A stretch of 64,000 nucleotides of DNA from Streptomyces typhae (GTDB taxonomy: Bacteria; Actinomycetota; Actinomycetes; Streptomycetales; Streptomycetaceae), in NCBI RefSeq assembly GCF_009755605.1, contig NZ_WPNZ01000026.1:62001-126000 (forward strand). Direction: 5' to 3'. Below, one piece after another: positions 35,821-44,476 of this stretch; positions within the stretch are counted from its first letter, which is position 1; each line of letters starts with the position of its first letter. The notes under the pieces were generated by a model that saw only the letters and a list, made by a program, of their open reading frames with translations, did not search any database and was not told where the DNA came from. Made by a program: the position numbers and the translations under genes.

Positions 35821-35862
35821 TGTGGATAACTCTTGGCGTGCACCTGCTCCGGGTTATCCACA
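35821..35862. promoter_or_regulatory. Inverted pair of DnaA-box-like sites
   Basis: TGTGGATAAC (35821-35830) and GTTATCCACA (35853-35862) are perfect inverted 10-mers separated by 22 bp. Each contains TTATCCACA, the classical DnaA box. They lie between the divergent RecQ and DUF4192 genes. Either a DnaA-bound regulatory site or simply a hairpin. Confidence 0.6.
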
Positions 35863-35902
35863 GGCTCAACCGGAGGGTGTGCTTCCGGTGCAGAGTCGGC
35901 GC

Positions 35903-37504
35903 ATGACGAATCACAGCGAATCAGCCGAGCAGTCCGCCGACACCGTCGTGACCCTGCGCACCCCCGCCGAGCTGGCCGACGCCTTGCCGTACTTGCTCGG
36001 ATTCCAGCCCGAGGACAGTGTCGTCCTGATCGCCCTGCACGGCCCACGCGGCCGGTTCGGCGGCCGGGTGCGACTCGGTATTCCGGACCGCGCGGAGGAC
36101 TGGCCGTCCGTCGCGGAGCAACTGGCGCAGTGCCTGGTGAGCGGTTGCGAGCGGCGTGAGTCACGGCCGGACGGCATCGTGGCCTTCCTCTGCCGGGAGC
36201 CTGGAGGGCCCGCGGGGGGCACTTCCGGGCTCGCCAGGGACACCTCCGGACTCACCGGGGGCAACTCCGGGCTCGCCGGGTACAACTCGGGGCTCGCCGG
36301 GGACGCTTCGCACGGGGCTGGGCGACAGGTCATGGAGCACCTCCGGCCGCTGGCGCAGAGTCTCCGCACCGCCTGCGGGGAGCTCGATGTCCCGGTCCTG
36401 GAGGTGGTGTGCGTCTCGGACGGACGTTTCTGGACCTACTGCTGCCCCGACCAGCGATGCTGCCCCGCGGAGGGTGCGCCACTGCTCCCCAGGGGCACGT
36501 CGGTCCTCGCGGCCGCCACGGCGTACGCAGGTCATCGAATGGGCCCGGACCAGGGCGCGCTGCGGGCGCGGCTCTCCCCGTGGCGCTCCGCGGCCGCGGC
36601 GGCCCAGGAAAGCGCTCTGCACGCCGCGGCGATCGCCCTGGTGCCACGGATCCTGGACGAGGGCGGCCATGACGAGATCGCCGACGAGACCCTCGGCCTC
36701 GCCCGCCGTCTGATGGACCGCCTCGCGGAGGCCTGTCCCAAGCCCGACCTCCTGGAGGCGGACCTCCAGGACGACCAACTGCTGGCGCACGACGAAGCCG
36801 CCGCGCTGATCCTCGGCCTCCAGGACCGCACCACGCGCGACCGGGCGGCCGAGTGGATGGAGGGCCCGGTGGCGACTTCGGCCCTGCGGCTCTGGCGGGC
36901 GCTCGCCCGCCGTTGCGTCGGCCCCTTCCATGAGCACGCGGCAGCACCCCTGACCCTGGCCGGCTGGGTGGCCTGGTCGCTCGGGGACGTGATCGAGGGC
37001 CAGGAGGCGCTGACCATGGCGTTGCGTGCCGACCCGCACTACACCTTCGCTCTGCTGCTGCACCCCACGTGCGGCGCGGACGGCGACCCGGAACCGATCC
37101 GCCGCATCCTGCGGGGCGAGCGCACACAGCGGGAGTCGACCCCCCTGGCCGACGACCTCATGACCGGGTCCTCCGCGGCGGACGGGGCCGGACTACCGGT
37201 CGGCGCTGCCTCAGCCGCTCCGCCCCCGGTTGCCCCCGCCCCCTCAGTCACCGCACCCGCCTCACCCACCTCACCCGCCTCACCCACCACCTCCATCACC
37301 GGGTCCGCCCTCAGCCTCCCCGCGGGCTCCAGCGCCGTGGCCGAGGCCGAACCCGCGGCGGACGGGAGCCCGGGCTCCGCCTCCCCGGGGCGTCGGCGTG
37401 GGCCACGCCCTGCCGCACGCGCGTCGCGCCCGGCCGGTGGGGCCGGAGCGGCCCCGCGGAACCGACGGCCTGCGGCCCGGCGAGACACTCGGCGCGATCG
37501 ATGA
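35903..37504 (+). CDS. DUF4192 domain protein
   Basis: 533 residues. The actinobacterial DUF4192 domain is recognisable (TPAELADALPYLLGFQPEDSVVLIALHG at the start, later GWVAWSLGDVIEGQEALTMALRADP). Function unknown. Between about residues 108 and 138 is a degenerate repeat (TSGLARDTSGLTGGNSGLAG). After about residue 410 the chain is Pro/Ala/Ser-rich and ends in an Arg-rich tail, probably disordered. ATG 35903. The stop codon lies within a 21-bp tandem repeat. Confidence 0.85.
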   Translation: MTNHSESAEQSADTVVTLRTPAELADALPYLLGFQPEDSVVLIALHGPRGRFGGRVRLGIPDRAEDWPSVAEQLAQCLVSGCERRESRPDGIVAFLCREPGGPAGGTSGLARDTSGLTGGNSGLAGYNSGLAGDASHGAGRQVMEHLRPLAQSLRTACGELDVPVLEVVCVSDGRFWTYCCPDQRCCPAEGAPLLPRGTSVLAAATAYAGHRMGPDQGALRARLSPWRSAAAAAQESALHAAAIALVPRILDEGGHDEIADETLGLARRLMDRLAEACPKPDLLEADLQDDQLLAHDEAAALILGLQDRTTRDRAAEWMEGPVATSALRLWRALARRCVGPFHEHAAAPLTLAGWVAWSLGDVIEGQEALTMALRADPHYTFALLLHPTCGADGDPEPIRRILRGERTQRESTPLADDLMTGSSAADGAGLPVGAASAAPPPVAPAPSVTAPASPTSPASPTTSITGSALSLPAGSSAVAEAEPAADGSPGSASPGRRRGPRPAARASRPAGGAGAAPRNRRPAARRDTRRDR

Positions 37505-37561
37505 GGGGCGACGCGCGATCGGTGAAGGGTGACGCGCGACCGATGAAGGGTGACGCGCGCC
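37499..37561. repeat. Three 21-bp repeats across the DUF4192 stop
   Basis: CGATGAGGGGCGACGCGCGAT and two similar 21-mers. The stop TGA (37502-37504) is in the first unit. Confidence 0.88.
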
Positions 37562-37613
37562 CCCTGAGCCGCGAAGCACGGCTGAACTGCGAAAAACGAC
37601 CGGCCGGTCGCGA

Positions 37614-37721
37614 CACGCGAGACAGCCGTGGCACACGAGTCAGTCACGACACGCGAGTCAGCCGTGGCACGCGAGACAGCCATGGCACGCGAGTCAGTCG
37701 CGACACGCGAATCAGTCGCGA
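37614..37721. repeat. Six 18-bp repeats before the debranching-type gene
   Basis: Six units of CACGCGAGACAGCCGTGG type in the 447-bp gap 37505-37951. No gene is supported in this gap: the frames open through it merely read the repeat. The remaining ~230 bp before the next start should hold its promoter. Confidence 0.88.
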
Positions 37722-37951
37722 GAAGCGACCAGGAAGCAGGGACCTATGGCGCCGTGCGTGGAAGTCCGCTCTGGGGTGGGCAGCCGCGGCCATCAAGAGG
37801 TCACACGGCCGTATGGGCGGCTTCCGGAGGCACGAGCGTGACTTGGGACGGTCCGGAACCGTTCACCTGAGTGGCGGTACCCACGTCCGGGTCGCGCCGT
37901 TGCATTGCGACCGAGTCTCCGTAGCGCAGACAACGCAGAAGAGGCTGCCCC

Positions 37952-40060
37952 ATGCACGTTCCCGCCCTGCCCTCCGTCTTCGGCCGGTCCGGCACCTCCG
38001 TCAAGCCGAGGAAGCCCGACAGCGGGCAGCTCGACAGCATCCGCCCGTCGCCCACGCCGGGTACCCGGCGCCCGTCTGCAAGCCAGGCTCCGGCATCTGC
38101 CGCACGCCGCCCCGGAGCACTGCCGCCCGTGCATGCCTCGCTGGTCTGCGTGGCTTTGCCGGCACTGGCTGTCTCCACCGACCAGGGTCAGCTGAACGGC
38201 CACGGTCTCGAAGGCTTCTACCGCGCGGGCAGGCGCATGCTGTCGCGCTGCCAGGTGCGCGTGGCGGGGCGGGAGCCGGTGGCGATCCAGGCCCGGATGT
38301 TGTCGGCCGACAGCGCCCGCTTCGTGGCGACCGTCCTTCCGTCGACGGATGGCGGCCCCGACCCGGACGTCGTCGTGGAGCGGACCAGGCACGCCGACGG
38401 AACGGAGAGGATCACGCTGCGCAGCGCGGCCAGCCGCCCCCTGAGGCTGCCCGTCGAGGTGTCGCTCGGGACGGACCTCGCGGAACTGGGAGCGGTGGCG
38501 GCGGGCCGAGCCGGACCGGAACTCCCCGCCAGCGTCCACGACGCGGGCATGCGCTGGTCCTCGGAAGCCGGGCACTGCGTGGTGACCGCCGTCCCGGCGC
38601 CCACGGACGCGCTGGCCTCCGCAGGGCTGCTGCGCTGGGAGATGCAGTTGCCCCCGGGAGGCAGCCAGAGCGTGGAGCTGCGCATCCGGCCCCGGGGCGG
38701 CGGACCGGTGCGGCCGGCGGGACACGGCGCGAGCAGCCCGCTGGCCTCCGCACGGGCCGTGGGCGACGAGCCTACGGTGCGGCATCTTCTGGACACCTCC
38801 GTGGCGGACCTGCGGGCACTGCTCCTGCGGGACCCCGCGCACCCCGCGGATGTGTATGTGGCGGCCGGGGCACCGTGGCGCTGCGGTCTCGCCCCGGCAG
38901 AGGCACTCACGGCCGCGCGGATGACCTTGCCGCTCGGCACGAGGCTCGCTGTCGGCACACTGCGGGCCCTGGCCCGCGCCCGGCTCGAAAAGGCGGGACC
39001 GCGCACGGGCATGATCCCGGGGCCGTTGCGAAACGCCGGACCGCTGCTGCCTCCGGGGTGCACGGGAGTCGAAGCCACCCTGCTCTTCCCGGTGCTGCTG
39101 GCCGAGGCCTGGCGTTGGGGGATGCCGGAAGCGGAGATGGCGGAGCTGCTGCCCTCCGCGGAGCGGTGCCTGCGCTGGCTCCTCGACGCGGTGGGCGACA
39201 GCCCTTACCTACAGGACCCGCACCCGGGCGGGCCGGCTCGCTGCGAGACCCAGGCCCACGCGCACCGCGCGGCACTGCTCGGTGCCGACCTGCTCGACGC
39301 GCATGGACGCCAGGGAGGCACAGAGCTGCGGCGGTGGGCGGAACGGCTGCGCGGCCGGTTCCGGGAAGAATTCTGGGTCGCGGACCGCGCAGGCGGCAGA
39401 CCGGCGGCGGCACGCCTGGCCGACGGCCGCACCCTGTCGTTCCGCACCGGAAGCGCGGCCCACCTCCTGGACACGGGACTGCTCGGAGGCGGTGCGCTCG
39501 CCCCGGGGCTGCTCGACAAGGTGCAGACGGAACAGGTCGCCAGGCTCCTAGGCAGCCCTGTCATGGACTCGGGCTGGGGGCTGCGCGGCCTGGGGGCCAA
39601 AGAGGCGGCGTACAACCCGTTCGGGCACCGCAGCGGGGCGGTGCGCGTGCACGAGACGGCGGTTGCTGTCGCCGGTCTGGCCGCCGCGGGGTACGAGAAG
39701 GAGGCGGGCGCGTTGCTGCGGGGTGTGCTCGCCGCAGCGGATGCCTTCGGTCACCGGCTCCCCGAGATGTATGCGGGCGAACAGCGGACGGAGGGCGGCG
39801 CGCCCCTCCCACACCCGGCGGCATGCCGCCCGGCCGCCGTGGGCGCGGCAGCCGGGGTGCAGCTCCTGACCCTCGTCGCAGGCATCCGCCCGGACGTGCC
39901 GGCGGGCACGGTGACGCTGCGCCCCCTGCGCAGCGCACCCCTGGGCGAGCTAGGCCTGACGGCGCTACGGGTGGCGGGAGAGCCGTTCTCGGTGCGCGTG
40001 AGCAGGCTGGGCCTAGCCATGGTCGAGGAGGCCGCCGACGGACTGCAGTTGGGGGTGTGA
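37952..40060 (+). CDS. Glycogen-debranching N-terminal domain protein
   Basis: 702 residues. The N-terminal part (GHGLEGFYRAGRRMLSRCQVRVAGREP) matches proteins with the bacterial glycogen-debranching N-terminal domain, and the second half (from about 280) is an alpha/alpha-toroid glucosidase-like region (RTGMIPGPLRNAGP, YNPFGHRSGAVRVHETAVAVAGLAAAGY). Role inferred as alpha-glucan or trehalose/glycogen processing; catalytic acids could not be assigned with certainty. AGAGG precedes the ATG. Pro/Ser-rich residues 15-60 look disordered. Confidence 0.72.
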   Translation: MHVPALPSVFGRSGTSVKPRKPDSGQLDSIRPSPTPGTRRPSASQAPASAARRPGALPPVHASLVCVALPALAVSTDQGQLNGHGLEGFYRAGRRMLSRCQVRVAGREPVAIQARMLSADSARFVATVLPSTDGGPDPDVVVERTRHADGTERITLRSAASRPLRLPVEVSLGTDLAELGAVAAGRAGPELPASVHDAGMRWSSEAGHCVVTAVPAPTDALASAGLLRWEMQLPPGGSQSVELRIRPRGGGPVRPAGHGASSPLASARAVGDEPTVRHLLDTSVADLRALLLRDPAHPADVYVAAGAPWRCGLAPAEALTAARMTLPLGTRLAVGTLRALARARLEKAGPRTGMIPGPLRNAGPLLPPGCTGVEATLLFPVLLAEAWRWGMPEAEMAELLPSAERCLRWLLDAVGDSPYLQDPHPGGPARCETQAHAHRAALLGADLLDAHGRQGGTELRRWAERLRGRFREEFWVADRAGGRPAAARLADGRTLSFRTGSAAHLLDTGLLGGGALAPGLLDKVQTEQVARLLGSPVMDSGWGLRGLGAKEAAYNPFGHRSGAVRVHETAVAVAGLAAAGYEKEAGALLRGVLAAADAFGHRLPEMYAGEQRTEGGAPLPHPAACRPAAVGAAAGVQLLTLVAGIRPDVPAGTVTLRPLRSAPLGELGLTALRVAGEPFSVRVSRLGLAMVEEAADGLQLGV

Positions 40061-40150
40061 CGTGCTGGGCGGCGGCGTGGAGGACGGCGCGGACCGGACG
40101 GGCGGATCCCGGGAAACAGGGCTGGAAGCAGATGGCGCAGGAGGTGTTTA

Positions 40151-40172
40151 TCGTCAGGAAGACGACTATGAT
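40151..40172 (+). promoter_or_regulatory. Leaderless promoter and inverted repeat of the Nudix regulator
   Basis: TCGTC-AGGAA-GACGA (40151-40165) is a perfect inverted repeat that abuts TATGAT (40167-40172). The ATG at 40179 is six bases after this -10, so mRNA would start at the ATG. An operator here would block the promoter. Confidence 0.62.
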
Positions 40173-40178
40173 CGCGGC

Positions 40179-40940
40179 ATGTCGCCCTACGACCCGTCGG
40201 CCTTCCCGCCCTTCGCTGTCACCGTCGATCTGGTCGTGCTGACCGTGCGCCGCCACGCACTGTGCGCCCTGGCCGTACGGCGCGGGGAGTCGCCCTTCCA
40301 GGGGCGTTGGGCACTGCCAGGCGGATTCGTGCGGGTCGACGAGGACCTGTCCGCGGCGGCGGCGCGTGAACTGGTGGAGGAAACCGGACTGTGCGCACAC
40401 GATCCGGAGAGTCCCGTTCAGGTCAACGGGGCGCATCTGGAGCAGCTGGCGACTTACGGCGACCCGAAGCGTGATCCGCGGATGCGCGTGGTCAGTGTCG
40501 CCCACCTCGCCCTCGCGCCCGATCTGCCGGCGCCACGTGCGGGCGGGGACGCCAACAGTGCGCGTTGGGCACCGGTCGACGCCCTGCTCACTCAGGGCGG
40601 CTACGGCCGCGAGGGAGAACAGGTGGCGCCCCTCGCGTTCGACCACGCGCAGATCCTGGCGGACGGAGTGGAGCGCGCCCGTTCGAAGATCGAGTACTCG
40701 TCCTTGGCGACGGCGTTCTGCCCGCCGGAGTTCACTGTGGGCGAGCTGCGCCGGGTGTATGAGGCGGTGTGGGGCGTCGCGCTCGACCCGCGGAACTTCC
40801 ACCGCAAGGTGACGGGTACACCCGGCTTCCTCGTCCCGACGGGAGGGACGACGACGCGCCAGGGCGGCCGTCCGGCGCAGCTGTTCCGGGCGGGCGGCGC
40901 CACGCTCCTCAACCCGCCCATGCTGCGCCCGGACGTCTGA
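40179..40940 (+). CDS. Nudix hydrolase with C-terminal winged helix (NrtR-like)
   Basis: 253 residues. The Nudix box is intact: G-x5-E-x7-REL-x-EE-x-GL in GGFVRVDED...RELVEETGL (about 45-70). The C-terminal 90 residues (AFCPPEFTVGELRRVYEAVWG, DPRNFHRKV) form the winged-helix domain of NrtR-type regulators, which sense ADP-ribose and control NAD metabolism genes. No NAD biosynthesis gene is adjacent, so targets are elsewhere or the gene regulates itself. The start is chosen at 40179 because of the promoter six bases upstream; a frame from 40062 is unlikely. Confidence 0.85.
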   Translation: MSPYDPSAFPPFAVTVDLVVLTVRRHALCALAVRRGESPFQGRWALPGGFVRVDEDLSAAAARELVEETGLCAHDPESPVQVNGAHLEQLATYGDPKRDPRMRVVSVAHLALAPDLPAPRAGGDANSARWAPVDALLTQGGYGREGEQVAPLAFDHAQILADGVERARSKIEYSSLATAFCPPEFTVGELRRVYEAVWGVALDPRNFHRKVTGTPGFLVPTGGTTTRQGGRPAQLFRAGGATLLNPPMLRPDV

Positions 40941-41106
40941 GGGTGCGTGCGGTCGTGTAGGGCCGGCTGACACCCACGGCTCACACCCTCAGCGAAAAGC
41001 CGGAAATGTCGCGTTATCTTGCTTTGGTACCCACGGGGTTCGTCCGTCCCCGATCCGGCGGACCCGCCCCGGCCGCCGAGCGGTCACACATCCGGCGAGA
41101 GAAGCG

Positions 41107-43422
41107 ATGATCCAGGCCACCGGACTGACCAGCAATCCACGCCAGGAGCTCCCGCCTGCCGTCGACGACGTGTCCTTCGAGGCGCGCACGGGCCGTGTCA
41201 CCACGCTGCTCGGCACCGCGGGCGCGGGCAAGACGACCGTGATCAGACTGGCGCTCGAACTCCAACAAGGCCGTGGGGTCACCTACTTCAGGGGCCGCCC
41301 CCTGCACCGCATCGCCCATCCCACCAGGGAGGTGGGTGTGCTGCTCGGTGAGGTGCCCGGTCATCCGGCGCGCACGGTGCGAGGGCATCTGCGCATGCTC
41401 TGCGCCGCGGTCGGTGTGCCCGTTCTGCGCGCCGACGACGTCCTGGAAGCCGTCGGACTCGTCAGCCTCCGGCAGGAACGCCTCGGCAGCCTCTCGCGCG
41501 GCATGGACCGCAGGCTCGGCCTTGCCTGTGCCTTGTTGGCCGACCCGCACACGCTCGTTCTGGACGGCCCTACCAACGGACTCTCGGCAAAGGAGAGCGG
41601 CTGGCTGCACGGGTTGCTGCGGGCGCATGCCACACAGGGCGGTACCGTCCTGTACTCCACTGATGACCCGAAGGAAGCCGCCCGGACCGCCGACCGGGTC
41701 GTCACACTCGATGCCGGACGCGTCGTCGCGGACCAGGACGCATCGGAGTTCGCCCGCACCCGGCTGCGCCCCCGCGTCGTCGTGCGCACCCCGCACGCGG
41801 CGCGCCTCGGTGCGCTACTGGCCAAGGAGGCCCGCGCCCGCCGCCGATCCGTCGAGGTGGTGAAGGAGGACGGCAACAGACTCTCGGTGTACGGCAGCAC
41901 CTGCGCGGAGGTCGGTGAAGCCGCGTTCCGGCACGGAATCCTCGTCCATCGACTCGCCGACGAGATCGGAACCGCGGGGCCTCCGCCGACTCCTGGGCCG
42001 ACGCCGAGGGAGCGGACCGGGCCCGACTCGGCCCTCGCACTGGCACGCACACCCGTATCCGTATCCGTATCGGAATTTGCCTCCGCACTCCCATCGGCGC
42101 CCTCGCCGGAAACCGCTGCGTCGCGCGCCCTCGGTGCTTCGGGCGAGAAGTCCGTGCCGGAGTGCACGCCGGGCGCATCGGGGCCCGGTCGAGAAGCCGT
42201 GCCGGACCATGCGACTGGAGGTGCCGGGCAGGGCAGCTCCGCCGACCTCGGCGAGCCCGAGGGCCCAGACGGGCCCCCATGCCTCGACGAGTCCGAACGT
42301 CCGGCCGATCCTGCGCGTCCGGCCGACCCTGATCTTGGACGCCCGGCCGATTCGGCGGGTACGGCCGCCTCCGTCCGCACGGATGGAGCGCCGTACCGAC
42401 TCATCCCCCTGTTCCCTCCGGAAGCGTTCCCTGCAGAAGACGACGCCCCGTCCGAGGGCCGGAACCCCGCGCCGGCGTCCGGGCCCGAACCGGTGTCTGT
42501 GCCTGCCTCGGCGTCCGGGCCCGTATCGGCGTCCGGGCCCGCGTCCACGCCCGAGCCGACGTCAAGGCCCACGTCCGTGCCCGGACTCACGCCCCGGCCA
42601 GGTCAACCACAGCCGTCCTCCCTCTTGCCGCCCCCCATCGCGGTCCGTGCCGCGCGTAGTCCGCTACGCCCCATCCGGTACGAACTGCGCCGTGTCTGCG
42701 GCGTCGGTACCGCATATCTGACGGTGGCGGCGGCCCTCGCCCTGTCCGCGGTCATGGGTGTCTTCCTCGCCCGCAGCGGTCACACGCCGCAGCACCGTCT
42801 GCTGGCCGCATGGCCACTCGAACTTCCCTTGCCTCCGGCGGCCCTTGGCGCCGGGCTGCTCGGGGCGCTTGCCTTCGGTGAGGAGTTCCGCCACCCCGCC
42901 CTCGCCACGGACCGGGGCACCGTCCCGCGCCGCCTCGGGCTGCTCACGGCGAAGCTCGCGGTGGCCGCGGCCACCGCCCTCCTCCTGGCCGTCCTCACCA
43001 TCGCCTGTGATGCCGCGCTGCTGCATCTCGTATACGGACCGGAGCTCACCGAAGTTCCCGCCGACTGGCTTTCTTCGAGCGTGAGTTGGATGGCCCTGGT
43101 GGTGGGCTGCGCATGGGCGGGTGTGCTGGCGGCGGGCGTGTTCCGGTCCACGACCGCCGGCCTTGCCGCGGTTCTGGCGGTGCCGATCGTCGTCGTACCT
43201 CTCGCGCAGAAGGCGCTGGAGGGTCCGACCGTGCGATCCGCGGCCGGTCTGCCGGAGCGATTGCGGGACCTCGCACTGGTGCAGTGGCCCTTCGGGATCG
43301 AACGCTATGTCGCGGGGGTGGTCCGCATGCTCGCTCAACCTGTCGGCAGCGCCCTGACGTTGTCGGTCACCGTGCTGCTCTGCGCTTTCCTGCTCACTGC
43401 CACGCGAAGCAGGGCCCACTGA
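41107..43422 (+). CDS. Single-chain ABC transporter (ATPase + permease) with altered catalytic residues
   Basis: 771 residues. Residues 1-235: ABC ATPase with Walker A GTAGAGKT (36-43) and signature LSRGMDRRLGLA. Walker B reads LVLDGP: the catalytic Glu is Gly154. The H-loop, usually SSH, reads STDDP. Residues about 290-515 are a Pro/Ser/Asp-rich linker with ASGPVSASGP repeats. Residues 516-771: an ABC-2-type permease with about six membrane helices. Substrate unknown. It lies directly upstream of whiH in the same direction. The loss of Glu and His suggests slow or no ATP hydrolysis unless partnered. Confidence 0.85.
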   Translation: MIQATGLTSNPRQELPPAVDDVSFEARTGRVTTLLGTAGAGKTTVIRLALELQQGRGVTYFRGRPLHRIAHPTREVGVLLGEVPGHPARTVRGHLRMLCAAVGVPVLRADDVLEAVGLVSLRQERLGSLSRGMDRRLGLACALLADPHTLVLDGPTNGLSAKESGWLHGLLRAHATQGGTVLYSTDDPKEAARTADRVVTLDAGRVVADQDASEFARTRLRPRVVVRTPHAARLGALLAKEARARRRSVEVVKEDGNRLSVYGSTCAEVGEAAFRHGILVHRLADEIGTAGPPPTPGPTPRERTGPDSALALARTPVSVSVSEFASALPSAPSPETAASRALGASGEKSVPECTPGASGPGREAVPDHATGGAGQGSSADLGEPEGPDGPPCLDESERPADPARPADPDLGRPADSAGTAASVRTDGAPYRLIPLFPPEAFPAEDDAPSEGRNPAPASGPEPVSVPASASGPVSASGPASTPEPTSRPTSVPGLTPRPGQPQPSSLLPPPIAVRAARSPLRPIRYELRRVCGVGTAYLTVAAALALSAVMGVFLARSGHTPQHRLLAAWPLELPLPPAALGAGLLGALAFGEEFRHPALATDRGTVPRRLGLLTAKLAVAAATALLLAVLTIACDAALLHLVYGPELTEVPADWLSSSVSWMALVVGCAWAGVLAAGVFRSTTAGLAAVLAVPIVVVPLAQKALEGPTVRSAAGLPERLRDLALVQWPFGIERYVAGVVRMLAQPVGSALTLSVTVLLCAFLLTATRSRAH

Positions 43423-43483
43423 CGGGAATCTGCTGCCATCCGTTCCCGCATTGCGCGCAACTCTCCGGTGAGGGGCGGCTTCT

Positions 43484-43492
43484 TTCCGATAA
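43484..43492 (+). promoter_or_regulatory. Possible sigma-WhiG -10 element of whiH
   Basis: TTCCGATAA resembles the -10 (GCCGATAA) of sigma-WhiG promoters, from which whiH is known to be transcribed in S. coelicolor. A matching -35 TAAA at the proper spacing is not evident, so the call is weak. Confidence 0.4.
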
Positions 43493-43585
43493 GGCGTCAA
43501 TTGCAGCGAGGTAAGCGATCACCCTTTCGTGTGCTTTTCACCAAAGACCTCAAGGGACTTGAGAGCCGCGCCGACAACTGAATCC

Positions 43586-44476
43586 GTGAGTACCCTTGCG
43601 CACACCATGATGACCACCGCCCGTTCCGCAGAGTCCGGCCTCGCCGGTCCGACGGGCGACCTCGACCGCTACCCCTACGCGGAGGCGCCCGGCGCCGACC
43701 GCGTGGTGGCGCCCGCCTGGGAAGGCATGGAACAGGACCTGGGCCGTGTGGGTCGGCGAGCAGCCGGCAACCGCGGCCGTGGGCTGCACGGACAACTGGT
43801 CCAGCAGCTCGGACAGATGATCGTCTCCGGCGACTTGGGGGCAGACCGTCCACTGGTGCCGGAGGAGATCGGCCAGCGGTTCGAGGTCTCCCGCACCGTC
43901 GTCCGCGAATCACTGCGCGTACTGGAGGCCAAAGGCCTCGTCAGCGCCCGGCCCAACGTCGGCACGCGCGTACGCCCGGTCAGCGACTGGAACCTGCTCG
44001 ACCCGGACATCATCGAATGGCGGGCGTTCGGCCCGCAGCGCGACGACCAGCGGCGAGAGCTCAGCGAGCTGCGGTGGACCATCGAGCCGCTGGCCGCGCG
44101 CCTCGCCGCCGGACACGGCCGCGAGGAGGTGCAGCAGCGGCTCGCGGACATGGTCGAGATCATGGGCCACGCGCTCGCCCAGGGCGACTCGATCACCTTC
44201 TCCCGCGCGGACGCCGAGTTCCACTCCCTGCTCATCCAGGTCGCAGGCAACCGCATGCTGGAGCACCTGTCCGGCATCGTCTCGGCCGCGCTCCAAGTCT
44301 CCGGAGGGCCCGTCACCGGCTGTGACCGCCCGAACGAGGCGTCCCTCGTCCACCACTCCCGGATCGTGGACGCCCTCGCCACGGGCGACGGGCCCGGCGC
44401 CGAAGCCGCCATGCGCCAGCTGCTCACGGTCCACCCGGAAGTGGAGCGCGTGGTGCCGGCGCCCCGCGAGCACTGA
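43586..44476 (+). CDS. whiH: Sporulation regulator WhiH (GntR family)
   Basis: 296 residues. GntR HTH (LHGQLVQQLGQMIVSGDLGADRPLVPEEIGQRFEVSRTV, about 70-125) and a FadR-type C-terminal FCD domain with metal/ligand residues (DAEFHSLLIQVAGN, HSRIVDAL). The acidic N-terminus (MSTLAHTMMTTARSAES...) and position next to hrdB identify WhiH, which acts in aerial hyphae during sporulation septation. GTG 43586 gives the expected ~295 residues; ATG 43607 is a possible alternative since no strong ribosome binding site is visible. Confidence 0.9.
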   Translation: MSTLAHTMMTTARSAESGLAGPTGDLDRYPYAEAPGADRVVAPAWEGMEQDLGRVGRRAAGNRGRGLHGQLVQQLGQMIVSGDLGADRPLVPEEIGQRFEVSRTVVRESLRVLEAKGLVSARPNVGTRVRPVSDWNLLDPDIIEWRAFGPQRDDQRRELSELRWTIEPLAARLAAGHGREEVQQRLADMVEIMGHALAQGDSITFSRADAEFHSLLIQVAGNRMLEHLSGIVSAALQVSGGPVTGCDRPNEASLVHHSRIVDALATGDGPGAEAAMRQLLTVHPEVERVVPAPREH

